From Glossina fuscipes (taxonomy: Eukaryota > Arthropoda > Insecta > Diptera > Glossinidae), in NCBI RefSeq assembly GCF_014805625.2, contig NW_023998415.1:716407-780406 (forward strand): DNA of 64,000 bases. Reading direction: 5' to 3'. A program made the position numbers and the translations under genes. The stretch's first letter is position 1; every line of letters begins with the position of its first letter. The notes beneath the pieces are model-generated. The model made no database searches. It was not told where the DNA came from and saw only the letters and a list, made by a program, of their open reading frames with translations. Shown here in pieces: positions 12,215 to 24,689 of this stretch.

Positions 12215-15200
12215 GATATATACGTATACATTTATGTGTATGGCTACGTGCAACAGAATGAGAAAGTGGCGTTACTTATGATAGCAATCAGATGCATTTC
12301 ATAATGTAAACTTGGAACGAAAACATTTGTTTTCGGGATTTTCCAGACAATGACACTGATACTATGTGATGTATTTGGAGAAAGAGGAAAGAGACGAAAT
12401 GAAAAATGGACACAAGCATCTATTATAATATAAATGTACATATATAAAGCAGAGATTCACTAACTGCAAGCAGAGACAACTAAATAACAATATGCCCAAC
12501 ATTTGGTTCAAAATTGTCGGTAGTAAGGTCTGAGGGACTTATTTAATAACCGTAAGAGCATAATCTCATTATTTATAAGGGAACAAATTCCTTTGAACTG
12601 TCACCCAGCATTATTTAGTGGTCTCTGGATAAAGCCCGTGACCTATTTTGAAAAGTCTAATGTATTTATTTCGTTCAAAATGTTGGCAAGTTTATCGATC
12701 AAACATACATTTATTGCGATTAACGAAATTTAGTAAAGCTTATAATAATCTGCTTGCAGATCAATAAGAATTGGAACAGTAAATAAACAATTCAATATCA
12801 ATTGGATGCAGTTGTGGAGAAGTAAGGTAAGAAGGGAAACATATCGATTTCTCTTTCGTACTTCTCTGCTATTCTCTAATATTCCTAGCGAAGACTTCCA
12901 ATGATTGGAAGGTTTATAAGTATGACAACATGTACACCAAATTTTATAATATGGTTGCAACGCATAAATACCAATTTTTTTATGATTCCGTATTACTTAC
13001 TATACATTGGCTTTTATTTTAAAATAGTCCCCGTCCCGTTCAGTTTTTTTTTTTTTTTTTGAACGATCAAATAGTTGTTTGGAGTTTTTGAAAAAAACGA
13101 CAAAAATTTGTACTTTTACACACATTTAGGTTGTGTTTACGAAAATATCGGAAGTTGCCAAAATTGGGAGAATTTTGCCGTCAGCAATGACTTTTGTACG
13201 ATACGCTCTGAAACTTATGTACTTTGTTTATTTATAGAAGTTCACTGTCAATATAAATTATTTTAAATTCTGTGTGTTATCAGTTATATCTCGGCTCCAT
13301 CCTTTTCCTCTCTTATTTTTCAAAGTCAATTCTCCATGGCAGCCCTTTTTTATTGCGGGCATGGTGGTGTCTCAACGTATCTTACAGCGTGTTTGCCGAG
13401 AAATTGCACCAGTCAATTAAAGCAGATTTTTTTCATCAAGTCCAGTGAACGTACGGATTCGATATTCTTTTATAGAAATAGTACCTTATACTGATGTCGC
13501 TGAGCAATGTGAATTAAGTAACCTGCGGACTATTGCGGTGGAAGATCAATCCGCCAAACTTTCTTAAACGGCTCGACAGTATTCTCAGCTATCAGCTATA
13601 TATCTCTGTTAACGTTTCCCGACTTAACTATTCCAAGATCATTACCCATTAATTTTGTAATGTAGAACGTTTTTATAATTAATATAATAGAGAACGAGTG
13701 AGCCTCCAAGATTACCTTACCTTCCCTTCGAATGGCTTTTTTCTCGTTTGAGAGTATCAGTGTGTGCTCGGAGACAGATACAGAGCAGCAAAAAGAAAAT
13801 AAAAAACACTGTAAAACGATAAATATGTTAAAACTAATCAAATAAAATCACTAAATCCCGAAATCGTAAAGTTTGGGGATGAAATGCTCACAGGGCAAGC
13901 ATAACTGCACACATTATTATTAGAAAGCCCCTAGCGCAAAATTTTAACATTTCCGAATTCGGTCATGGATTCAATGTATTTTATGCATACTCTCCTACTC
14001 CTATATGTATTGCTAGGCGAGTTATTAATAAAAGCGCTCTGTTTGGAATAAATTTTTAATATTATTGTTTAAGTCTTTGAAAATCAACAAAGGTTGTGAA
14101 ATTCTGCTATTGAGCAAAAGGAATTATATTGAATGACTGTTCAGAAGACATATTTAATGCATTGGTTTTGTTTTTATGTATTCTCATGCGTCACGTAAGA
14201 ACTCTAATCTGTGATATGTACACCTACCGATGTAGAATGGAGAAATGCGCATATAAATCCGATGTTATTTATATGTTTATTTTTATATTTTTTCGGTGAG
14301 TGTTCAGAGTTGACATGAACAGCACTAACATTATCATCACCGATGCCATATGTGACATAATGAAGCACACGTTGTAAAAGCGCAGCGATAGCTGCTGCTA
14401 TCTCACAGATTCTTCGATCGTTTCTGTTTGTAGCTTGTTATAATATTATGGTGAAGTGTACGTACTATACTCTTCATCAATTACTCAGTACTCCTTTGCT
14501 TGCGTGCTTCTTTGCTTCTATGTATGCTTGCCATATATGCTTAAAACAGTTGGTAATAATGTCGAGGCTGTCACTGTTATTATTATTATTGTTGGACGCG
14601 TTCATGTAGCTTCTATTTGAAGGGGGATAATCATAAACAAACACTCTTACTTCATTAACGTTATAGCATTTCATTTTGTTGCATTATTTCGTAAAATTTC
14701 CTTTGACAATGTTTCCATTTTATCACCATTAGTGTTGGAAAACTGTCAAGTATCAACTTAAAATTACTAGTGAAGAACTAAGACATCAGGAAGTAGATGG
14801 AAAAAGTCAACAAGAGTAAATTCTAACGAGTTGCCGACTAACATTTACTCCCATCTCAGAAATTAAATAATCATTTTCCTTCATAGATTTCTTCATTCGT
14901 CTTCACACATCTTCTAAGCAGAACCCTGTTAATGCTAATGATGTCGTGATTAAATTTAAATTTTTAATGAAATGATTATAGATTTGAATATCGCTACTAC
15001 TTCTTACACATATCACTATAACGCTGAGAGAAGATAATAATTTTTATGGTTCTATTTGCATTCAAATTGTATTTACAAACTCTAAGAGATATGCTGTTAA
15101 TTAGTTTAGAGGATGCGTGCGTTAAATTAAAATCTTTTTGTGCCTTGAATATGAATGTGAATGGCTTGATGATCTTGAAGATTTTTTTCCATTGGCTCGC

Positions 15201-16860
15201 ATACGGATGTCATATAAACTTGTTGTAGTAAGAACTTTGATTAAATTGACTGCAAGTTAATAGCGATTAAATTTCAGTTGTCTCTGATTCCACTTTGAAT
15301 TTTTTTAACTTCCTTCACTTTGACGAAATTTTCACTACGTCAAATATCCCTTAAGACTCATTTACGAACTATTCTATTTATTCTATGCATGTATAATAAC
15401 GATATCTGTGTCTATGACCGTGGATAAGGTTCGTCGAGAACGGGTCCACTGAGCTTGTCATTCTCCTTTAATTCTATTGATATCTCCACCATGCTTTTAA
15501 ACAATTTGATTACGTTGATTGACGCTCATTCTCAAAAATGAATTAATTCGCCATTGAGAACTTTATTACTTTCCATAAACCAGAGCGTTTCTGTATGCTT
15601 CCTTTACCTTTATATTTTGTGTATTTAACATCGGATTAACATTTGGATATAGATTGACTTTTTCACCACTGTTTTGTTTCACAACTATATTAGTCGACTT
15701 CAAAGTTATATTGAAAAGAATGCCAGAAGTGTACGCTTACAATCAATTTTGCATGATCGCCTATTAATTTTTTGTCGAAGATGCGAATCTATGTTAATGA
15801 TCGGTGAAGTAGGAGTAGTAGTAGTGAATAACATTATGTGCGACAAAGATCGTACTAAGTTGCCGATGAAAGCATATTTTGCAAAGCAAAATTTGAATGG
15901 ACAAAAGTCAGGCGAGCGGGTACGCGACATGCGGCGTAAGAGTCCAAAATGACAATATCAACATTTGCAATGTTTTTGACAATAGCTAAGAAGTTAATGT
16001 CTTCTTCGAAGTAATTAAGAACCAGCTTCAAAACTGATTTGGGGACATAACTTAACAGTTTGTCTGCCTAGCTCTTAGTTTCTATATAAATTTTGTAGGC
16101 TTTTTCGAAAGTTTCTTATTCATAACAGCCCGAAGGAACTAGCTGAACTCTGAATCAGAAGTAACGCAACATATAACACCCTTTGCGATTTTACGTATTT
16201 ATCCGATTATTATTGAGATTAGGTTCGGCCCAATGCATTTCGATTTTTTGTTTAACGTAGATTTTATTTACAATACTTAACCGTTTACCAATTATTTGAA
16301 GGAATTTATATTACAATGCTTCTTATCGGCTTGTTCGTTCGAATATTATGATTCAACTCTGTTCGCTCGACTGATAGCAACGTTACATTTAACTTGCTCT
16401 AAATCTTGCATTGGTGCAATAAAATAAAATTATGAAAAAATATTATTCCTTAATGATAAGGAGTGAATTATCTAACGTTCTTTTATTAAAAGACTTGCTT
16501 GGTGGTAAATAATTGCATTTCTCGATTTAAAGCCCTAGTAGACACTCCATAAGTGAGAATTTTCAAAAATCGGAAAGACAATCCGATACAAATTATATGT
16601 CAATTGAAATAAACATATCCATACATGTTGTCATATACATGCGATAAGCACGCAAAATTCAGTTTAGAAAAGGTTTAGAAAGGTTTTAAGACTTTGTCTC
16701 TTTTCCTAACAATTGCAAATATAAAAATCGGAGCCGAATTGTTTCTAACGGAAACGAAAGCAGAAACAGGACACCGGGGGACCAGGGAAATCAACAACGA
16801 TGTGGCAAAATCTATTTACGCAAAGCATTTAGTTTGGATTGGGATAAAACCTAGCTCAAT
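9891..16860. other. Long AT-rich region with no recognisable gene
   Basis: I find no coding region, tRNA or rRNA that I can support. It holds a 42-bp TA microsatellite, poly-T and poly-A runs, and a short ATT run near 14577. Moderately GC-richer patches at 10200-10560, 13270-13560 and 15780-15955 are unassigned. The last is part of a 92-codon frame (15674-15952 +) with no known motif. Confidence 0.45.
12170..12211. repeat. (TA)n microsatellite
   Basis: An uninterrupted TA dinucleotide run of about 42 bp. Confidence 0.95.
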
Positions 16861-16869
16861 TTAATTCCA

Positions 16870-17925
16870 AGAAGCGGAACTAAAAGGAGCGGAACTCGAG
16901 TCTTTCTCAGTACTTGGATCGTTTGGCGTGATACTTGAAGAAGACATGATATTTACGCTCGCGTATGGCAAGTGCGTAATCAGAATAGATTTTAATTGAC
17001 CGTAATTGATAATAAATTTCTTAATCTTTCTTAAGAGCTGTTAAGGGTGGAGCTCTGCTACTTATATTATTAAAACAAAAGTTTCCCAATTCGAAGATTA
17101 CGATTGAGGATTATCTAGGATACGGTTTGACGAGATATGAAAAAAATCTATCAGATGAGAAGAGCGCTAAAGTTAAGATGAAATCAAAAGAAGGGAAAAT
17201 TTTCTTAATTCAATTAGAAAACAAAATAAAAATTAATTCGAATGCCAGTGCAAAAATCTTATTATCTGAGAGTAAATATCAAGACAGAGCAAAATGTGTA
17301 GTAGTTGGTCCAGGATACATTCCTGTAAGTATTATCGTTATGTCTTCAGTCAAAATTAATATGGATAAAATACTTCCGCTTGATAAATTAAAAATTATTG
17401 TTAGCTCTTTGTTCGCATTTGAAATCAGCTAAGAAAAGCATTACATTTAGATAAACGCATAGCACAGTATACATTTTCCAATGCTATGAAAATACTACGA
17501 CTATTGATGATGAGAGGACATAATCAATTTTCAGCAGAAAGCTATAGAAACTCTATAAACATAGACATGTGTACATGAGTTGAAAATTTCCATATTTCCC
17601 AAAATAGAGATTTGGTTTGATGAATGAAATTTATATTTTTAGCGATGTGAAGGAATACCCTCGGGTTTAATCCCAGGCGTACTGCCTGCAAAACTCCCGG
17701 ATATTTGCCGGGTCGTATTTCAAGAGTTTTCCTACAGACCTACAGAGGAACGTCATTAATCCAAAGAATATTCAAGATTTTCCCGTTGAAATTTTAAAGT
17801 GGAGTACACGTAAGGAAAAACTCTCTGACCTAGACAACGATCTCATTTGTCTTACAAATTCGGATTGCGCCGAATTTAATGGGGGCGAGCCTCTAATATG
17901 TGGAGGTACCTACAAGTATGCATAA
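16870..17925 (+). pseudogene. S1 (trypsin-like) serine protease pseudogene with introns
   Basis: Three collinear pieces match the S1 peptidase fold. (1) 16915-16975 reads FGVILEEDMIFTLAYGKC, corresponding to the family block CGG-x-I-L-x-x-x-W-I-L-T-A-A-H-C, with catalytic His57 lost. (2) 17037-17324 carries IFLIQLENKI, the strand that normally follows catalytic Asp102 (D-I-A-L-I-x-L), then RAKCVVVGPGYIP for C-x-V-x-G-W-G. (3) 17643-17925 ends DCAEFNGGEPLICGG for C-x-G-D-S-G-G-P-L-x-C, with Ser195 replaced by Asn, and stops soon after. Between pieces 2 and 3 lies a 318-bp intron with GTAAGT at 17325 and TTTTTAG at 17641-17642 in matching phase. A likely 60-bp intron lies at 16976-17035. Piece 3 is frameshifted between about 17715 and 17759. 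The introns show it was not a processed copy. All three catalytic residues are absent, as in a non-catalytic homologue, but the frameshift and truncation favour a dead gene. The N-terminus is not delimited. Confidence 0.62.
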
Positions 17926-17935
17926 AGTTATCTTA

Positions 17936-17940
<5 letters not shown>

Positions 17941-17973
<33 letters not shown>
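17941..17973. repeat. (TA)n microsatellite
   Basis: About 33 bp of TA, continuing into TATG variants. It lies just after the end of the protease pseudogene. Confidence 0.9.
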
Positions 17974-17988
<15 letters not shown>

Positions 17989-18048
17989 TATAATATATAC
18001 AAGGAATGAATTGATTTCTATAAATTATTTCTAAATAATAAACTTCTT

Positions 18049-18059
18049 TAAAAGATATC
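18049..18059. repeat. Left target-site duplication of I-like copy 1
   Basis: The 11-bp word taaaagatatc here is repeated exactly at 18870-18880, immediately after the (TAA)n tail. The first base is ambiguous with the tail, so the duplication is 10-11 bp. Confidence 0.85.
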
Positions 18060-18746
18060 ATAACCGAAGCCAGAGCCATCCTTCACGCTGCCAACCTTGC
18101 CCATAAAAACAAACTCAAAACCGTCATTGTTACTGACAGTTTGTCTGTATTACTAGCTACCCGGAACCCTTCGACTTCGAGATGGAGCACCATCAACAAA
18201 TTAAGGAATATAATTATTACACCCGACGGAAAAATTAAAATGTTATGGGTACCAAGTCACATCGGTTTACTGGGAAATGAGCAGGCTGATCGAGCGGCAA
18301 AGTATGCTGCTGCTGCTCCTCTAATTATGGATGATGTCATGGAAAAGTTGGATTTCCAAAGATACATTGGAAGAAAAGTTAAAGAGAAAATTGCAGAAGG
18401 AAATTTACAATACCATCATCAACACTACTCTTGCATTAACCCTCAATTAACTCCACCTCTATATCCAACAAATGTTGAGAAAACCAAGATCCAAACATTT
18501 TCGAGAATTCGCCTTGGTCATACAATTGCAACTCACCAATGGATCCTAAAGAAGTCTTCTCCCCCAATCTGCTGTTGTGGCCAAACTCTTACTATAAAGC
18601 ACATTCTCTGCGACTGCCTCAACTTTTCCTTGGCTAGAAGTATTGCATTTGGAACGATTAACCCTTTGTACATTCTACAATCAACTTCAGAACAGAATAT
18701 CAATTCAATATTTTACTTTATTAATACTACTAAGCTTATTATCTAA
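18060..18746 (+). pseudogene. I-like LINE ORF2, RNase H remnant and C-terminus
   Basis: The frame is open for 228 codons from the insertion boundary to the stop; a Met lies only at about codon 28, so no natural start is present. It begins ITEARAIL, which contains the second catalytic residue (Glu) of RNase H, then VTDSLS (Asp) and the terminal NEQADRAAKYA (Asp). The first acidic residue (YTDGS) is absent because of the truncation. VPSHIGLLGNEQADRAA is the classic retroelement RNase H block. Further on is PICCCGQT...KHILCDC, the C-terminal knuckle. It differs from the other copy at 7 of about 200 residues. It cannot encode an active RNase H. Confidence 0.9.
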
Positions 18747-18843
18747 TATCCATTTTTTTAAATTAGAGCCGATAGCCTGTGTTGCTAGTGCTCAATGTCT
18801 CTTTTTTTTAGTCTAAGAATTCAATTCATTAGTCTAAAATTAA

Positions 18844-18870
<27 letters not shown>
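18060..18870 (+). mobile_element. 5'-truncated I-clade LINE, copy 1
   Basis: The element begins in the middle of the RNase H domain and ends in (TAA)n at about 18842-18870. It is flanked by an exact 10-11 bp target-site duplication. The 3' TAA tail, the RNase H domain after the RT, and the C-terminal Cys/His knuckle together point to the I clade. It matches 30690-31490 over its whole length with roughly 19 substitutions that I counted in about 790 bp, most of them in the coding part. Low divergence and intact duplications show recent insertion. Confidence 0.9.
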
Positions 18871-18874
<4 letters not shown>

Positions 18875-18880
18875 GATATC
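18870..18880. repeat. Right target-site duplication of I-like copy 1
   Basis: An exact repeat of 18049-18059 that abuts the (TAA)n tail. Confidence 0.85.
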
Positions 18881-19721
18881 GAAATTTTCTTAAAGCCAGC
18901 ATTGAATTTTTATATGTTGTAAATATTAAATTGCAATACTTGTTGTTTTGTTGTATTAAGGTAATCAGTCTCACGTTGAAATGTTAAATGAAATTACAAT
19001 TGAAATTTTTATCTATTGATTGTGCATAAACAATTTAAAACATTAAGACGTACTTACTGGCCTTATATATAAGTCAAATACGACATGTTACGGCGTTAAC
19101 ATATATAATTATGGAAATTGGATACAAGACAAAATTTTAGATGCAGAGCGAAATGACGGCAAAGGTGGAATTAGAAAGCCGCGAGCAATCATTTCATTTA
19201 TGCTATGGTTGTGTTTATATATGTATCAAAAAGTAACATACACTACGTAAATTTTGGTTATAATTATGAAATTGTGAATGAAGATAACAGTACACAAATA
19301 ATGACAATTTTAACTAGAAAACTTTAAAATTAAAATTTTCTCGAAAACCTCTTGCCTTAAGGCAGATCAAAAACTCTGACGATTACAACTTTCTGCAATA
19401 GATATTGCGTGCAACTGTGCACTGATTACTATAAGATTCGTGAAAATGAGATGCAATTGCAAAATTTTTGCGTATACGTTGAATCATGATCTCATTCTCG
19501 CTTTAGAGTGCAATCGGGAAGGCCTTTATCAATTACAAATATGTACATGATTGCAACAAAAACATATTGTCAAATGCCACATATGTTGTTCTGGAGAAAA
19601 CAAAATTTGCTTAAATGTTAGGTAAGTAATGAAAGCACATAGGACTTTCCAATGCTTTACCTGCGGATGTTATCAAATAAAGACGCCTTAAACAGTTGGC
19701 GATTGTTCAAAACTTTTCCTT
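18881..19721. other. AT-rich non-coding DNA
   Basis: I see no gene or repeat here that I can assign. Confidence 0.5.
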
Positions 19722-19749
19722 TCGTCAAAACGTTTGCGTCAAAGACCCA

Positions 19750-19793
<44 letters not shown>

Positions 19794-21140
19794 ATTAAAA
19801 ATCGATTTTAGCATGTCTGTCTGTCTGGATGTCCACCTGTCAGCCTCTCAGCCTGTTCGTCTTTGTAATCTCGGTTGTGAACATCCTCCTGGGCGCAAAC
19901 ATAGAGCTATCCATTTTAGATTTGGCAGAAATATTGGAAAATTGCATATTTTATGCCCAAGTTAATATTGAAAACGGGCCAAATCGGTTAGAAAACAATT
20001 GGTTTCTTTCTCGTTACTCATAAACTATAGCAAACAAATGTACAAAAATTTGAACGCAGCGATGTTGTAGCATTCATGCATAGAAATGGAAAAAATTGAC
20101 CACGCCTATCCAATATTACAGTGTATCAAACTTTAATTGTTTTTTCTATACCTTTATATTGCGCAGCAAGAAGCTTCAAAAACCCCATAAGGTATACGTA
20201 TTCTTGATCAGTTTCAAATTTAGAATGCATCTCAACATCTCCGTCTGTTCATCTGTCCATCTTCTCATCTGTTCGGCTGTCCATCTGTCAATCTGCCCGT
20301 TTGCCCAACTGTGTAGTATCTGTGGTAAACATTATCCCGTTAGCGAAAATGAAGACATCGCCTACGAATTTGCAAAAGAGTTTGGAAGCGACGCAAAGTT
20401 TTCAAAGGAAATGTCTACAACGCCTACATGCCTATACGATAACTTTAATTTTGTAAATAAAAAAATCAGCCTTGCGCATTGATTGAATCGATTTATGCAT
20501 CTCCACTTGCCGGGTTGTGTAATGTCTGTGGTGAACATTCTCTTGGCCACAAAAATGCTATCGTCTTCAAATTTGGCAGAAACATTCGAATTTCCTGCAC
20601 GTCAGTTAGTATTCAAAGTGGATCAAATCGATCGACGGATATATATAACATAACATAAAAAAAATGTAGTTTTTGCGCGTCACTTAAAGATCACAACAGA
20701 TGCAACGATAAAAATTTGCACGTGTGCTAATCTAATGATTATCTTACAGTATGTGTACAAAATTCATTTTTTCGTCAAATCGTTTACAGCGGCCAGAAAT
20801 AAACTTAAGACGTCCTTCAAAGTCTATATATTATTGATCAGTATCAAGTTATGAATTGTTCTTGTTTTTTTTCTCTTCTTGGTAATTGCTGTGGTAAACG
20901 TGTTTTTGATCGTAAGATTGAAAGCGAAACTTGGAAATTTGGTAAAAACATTGCAAGTCGTTGTGCGCAAGTTGATATTGAAAACGGGCCGCAACAGTGA
21001 AAGGAGACGTACACATTACATTATGAGTTGCATTTATGCGTAAACTATAGCTGGTGCACCATAAAAATTTCCATGTACATCCTACAAAAATGATGAAAGT
21101 CGGTCACGCTTATCTATATTACAGATCATGAATATTAAAT
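19722..21140 (+). repeat. Dispersed repeat family 1, four-unit block D-G
   Basis: Unit D (19722-20135) starts 'gtcaaaacgtttgcgtcaaa', contains the TA microsatellite, then 'atcgattttagcatgtctgt', 'tttggcagaaatattggaaa' and 'aatattgaaaacgggccaaa'. Unit E (about 20160-20500) starts 'gcgcagcaagaagcttcaaa' and is the partner of unit C. Unit F (about 20500-20770) has 'atttggcagaaacattcgaa'. Unit G (20772-21140) starts 'gtcaaatcgtttacagcggc' and has 'tattgatcagtatcaa' and 'tattgaaaacgggcc'. Unit starts are about 270-440 bp apart. Several frames of 60-128 codons span these units but are explained by the repeat. Confidence 0.7.
19754..19789. repeat. (TA)n microsatellite inside repeat unit D
   Basis: About 36 bp of TA. 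It sits exactly where other family-1 units have the short 'tatatatattcttgatcag' block, so it looks like an expansion of that block. Confidence 0.9.
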
Positions 21141-24100
21141 TTTTTCGGTTTTTTCTTGAGTCGTTTTTAAGACGGAGGCAGGTACAAAATTTTCTTCGGT
21201 CACAGTTGAATATGATTTTCTAACTTATTTAATATTAAAATTCATTTGAATTCATGTTCCATTTCCAGTTGTTTCATGTTTCCACAGATTTAATACTAAA
21301 ATATTAAACGAACGGATTGCTGTTTATTATATATAAACATTTAAATATCTTGAGAATATTGTTTTACGGTTTGTAAAAATTGAAAAATGGTATTTTATTT
21401 GAATTGCAGTTGAATTATCGTCAGCACACAGAAAATCTTACGGCGGACGTCACGGATATGCTCCTTGCATTGAGCTATATAGGATACATCAGATTCATGC
21501 CAACAGAGAAATTATTTTGAGTTGTATGTTTTTTTTCAGAAGCGTGGTAATTAACAGGCCGTTTATGAAGAGTACATGTCAATTTGAAAATTGACAGCGA
21601 TAGTTATTGCAGTCATACGAAAGTATGACTTTTAATATTATTCGTCATACGTTCACAGGATGCATAAATGCTGTACTTTTTTTTTTTTTTTTTTGCTTTC
21701 TTAATAAGAAGACAAACCACAAGATTAGTATAGGTCTCTCTCGGCCTCTCTTGTTATTTTTTCTACCTTTTTTTTTATTTTTTATTATATACCGTAACGC
21801 ACACCCATACACTTATCCATAAAAGAATAACTCCGCCGTTGTAATACCTAAATTGCACTTGCCACAGTTTTGATGACTATGATATGTTGTTGGTGATAAA
21901 CTTAAACTGCTTGCTATCATCCATTCACTGCTATGTATGTTTCCCCATATAATGGTCTTTTAACAAATATTTGCCGAGATAAAGTGTTTTTTCCTTTTTT
22001 TCTCTTACTTTATTTTATTTAAGTTAGCCAGTTAACTGACTCAGTATTACATGCTGTTTTTAAAGGAGAAAGTCCTCATAAACCTAAAAAGTCGCTGTGC
22101 AAGCCAAGGCTGTAAGGTGAAAGTGAGGGACTCACTACCAAAAATGTCCCAATTTTTTTCAAATGCATTTTTTAGAAAAATGAAAAAAAGTGGGCGTATA
22201 TTATTGAAATTATTTTGCAAACAGTATATGAATCTGTCAGACTAGTTTAATATCATATTTCCTTTTGCTTTTCCATTCTAAATTTCAAATTTGTACGCTA
22301 ATAAAAATTCTTTTGGAGGCATATGGCGTCAAATGAAAACATCTGCACAAAATTTTGACTTCCTACTCTCTGCTACTTTAAGAGGGACTGGAAAATATTA
22401 AGAAAATTAATTGTTTTTGTTAACTAAACCTTCTAGATAATGGGTGAAAAAGTACAGTAAGTGAAAGCAATTTTTTTCTTGAAATTTCAAGCTCCTCTCC
22501 GAAGTGCTCCGAAAAGTCTGAGTATGTCAAATGAATCCCTACTAGGAAGTTACAGCCCAATGTCTTTTATCTCTAATACTGTGTCACAAGTGTGTTTAGA
22601 TGTTTATGTATATTTGAAAGACAACTAAAATGGGTTGATGTAGCGTTATCGCGACGATCGTTGCTTCCGATCAGAAGTTAAAAGCGCATGATTAATATTT
22701 TAACGTTCACTATGACTTCGGTTTTAGGACTTAGGATTACACTTTCTAATGCCGTCTCCTCTGTCGCTTCTCAAAAGGATTCTGTCTTTGGCGGATGCAG
22801 CAAAATCATCAGTTTTCAGTAGAAAATCTTCAAGGGAAGAGAATTAGCAAGAATATTCGAATGTGAAAGGAGTTATCAGTTTCGTGGTTCTGGGATAGCA
22901 GATAATTCAGATAATTTTCATTCGAGTTGCTTTACAATATTAGCGGAGTATGGATGAGACTTGCGATAGCTTAATTAACATATTCTTTAATAACAAACGC
23001 TTGCTGTCTTGGTTGAAAAGTTTTGAGACTTTAACGTTTTAGTTCAAATACTTGCCAATCACATATAACAAATTATTTATACAGTCTTGTACATGCTTCT
23101 ACTTTATATTCATAATTTCACCAGCTACATTATGAGTTGCAGAGCCCCTCAAATTAAACGTGCTTCGCAAATGCAGTTGCGGTGCTGCCAGTTCGACAAA
23201 TCTTTTCCTGTTCTAGTGTTTAGAGATGTGCTTAAGGAGCCCCTGGAATATTACTATTTTATTATTAGTTCTTCGATCCTATAAAAAAAAAATCACAAAA
23301 ACAAAAGGTCAACAAATTTTTTTGTTAAGCTTTTAAAGTCTTCTTTTAAGAAGGCTCTAAAGGGGGAGAGAAGAATTTCAGCTTTTTTATTCGGAAAAAA
23401 AAAAAAACAGAAATCTCTGCCCAACAACCATTCAGTTGACATTCTCGCCAACTAATTGAATGACTGTAAAAAAGCGGCTTTTAACAATATTTATTTGAAG
23501 AAGTTTATATTATTTATCATCTTTGTTATTGTTGTTGAAACACGGCTTTTAGCGCTTTTCAAAAAGTTACACTTTTCAGAATTGATTGGAAAAAGAGGAG
23601 CAAACGACGTCTTACGCCTTTTTATATGGACGTTTTGCAAGTCTCCCAATTGACCGATTGGGACCATTAATACAGTGAATATATTTAGATGGCCTTGATA
23701 AATATTTATACGTAGCTTCATATTGAAATAATGTACGAATTTTAAATAAGAGATTGTTATGCATTAAGTGGTCTGCTTTCTTCTTGCAAAGATCTGGCAA
23801 GAAATGGATGCCCTATGTTTAAATCATTCCAGAATATTTTGTTGCTATTAAATATGTATGAAATTTCCGAGATCTTCGTTGAGCGCTTCTATGTGTAACA
23901 AATGAGAATGTAAATCTGTACATACACCATTTCACCGAAATCCATGTAAAAGTTACTCTAAAAGTTAATTAAGGAAGCTTAATATTTTACCAGCAAAAGG
24001 CAAAAGTAGCTGAAACGTTGAAGTCTAATAGCGTTTAAACTATGTACTGTATTATTTAAACTTCAATTATCTCTCACATATTTGAAATGATTTCAAGAAG

Positions 24101-24689
24101 CAATTTGCGGAGTATTCTGTGCATTTTTGATGTTTCTTTGAATTAATATTTGTCCATTACTTTTTATTACGTTAGTTGTCTTCTTTTTTGCTTTTGTTAG
24201 CTTATATTCAGCAAAAAGTTATTTGCTTAGTAAACAAGTTGTGAAATCTCCGTTTATGTAAGGAAACGCTCATGAAAACTGCATTATTATCTTACTTCTC
24301 TTACCTCGCTGTGCGTTAACAGTTCATAACACCCATTAACAATGAGAAAGCTCTTCATTGACTGAATATATAGAGTTTATATTTTCTTATCTAACGTTGG
24401 TAAGTGGAGACGATCTCATGTTTCATCGGTGAAATCGTGAAAGTGAGTTGCCTTTAATAAGTTAAAACGTTACAATGGGACAAGGATGAGGATTAAATGC
24501 CTTACTCTCATCTTTGCCTTTTAAAGTTACGAATTTAGAAATAATTAAAATTTTTACCTGTATAAGAATGACTTTTGGAAAAGTCTTCTATATAGATGGG
24601 CTCCAAACTCAGTACGGTTAATTTGACCCTACACCACTACCAGTACCAGGAATCTATTAACTTTGTGCGGACGTATATAACACTTAGAA
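21141..24689. other. AT-rich region with no recognisable gene
   Basis: It contains poly-T and poly-A runs (near 21680 and 23397). Around 21412-21590 two overlapping frames stay open across a patch with better base balance (one contains RKSYGGRHGYAPC), preceded by 'gaattgcag', but I cannot recognise a product. Nothing else is supported. Confidence 0.45.

Noticed and set aside
20096..20482. 128-codon frame with CSSVHLLICSAVHLSIC
   Set aside because: The Cys/His pattern is a translation of the degenerate 'ctgtccatctgtt' stretch of repeat family 1, not a zinc-binding domain.
21412..21590. Possible exon after 'gaattgcag' with RKSYGGRHGYAPC
   Set aside because: Two frames are open equally, there is no good donor site, and the peptide is not recognised.
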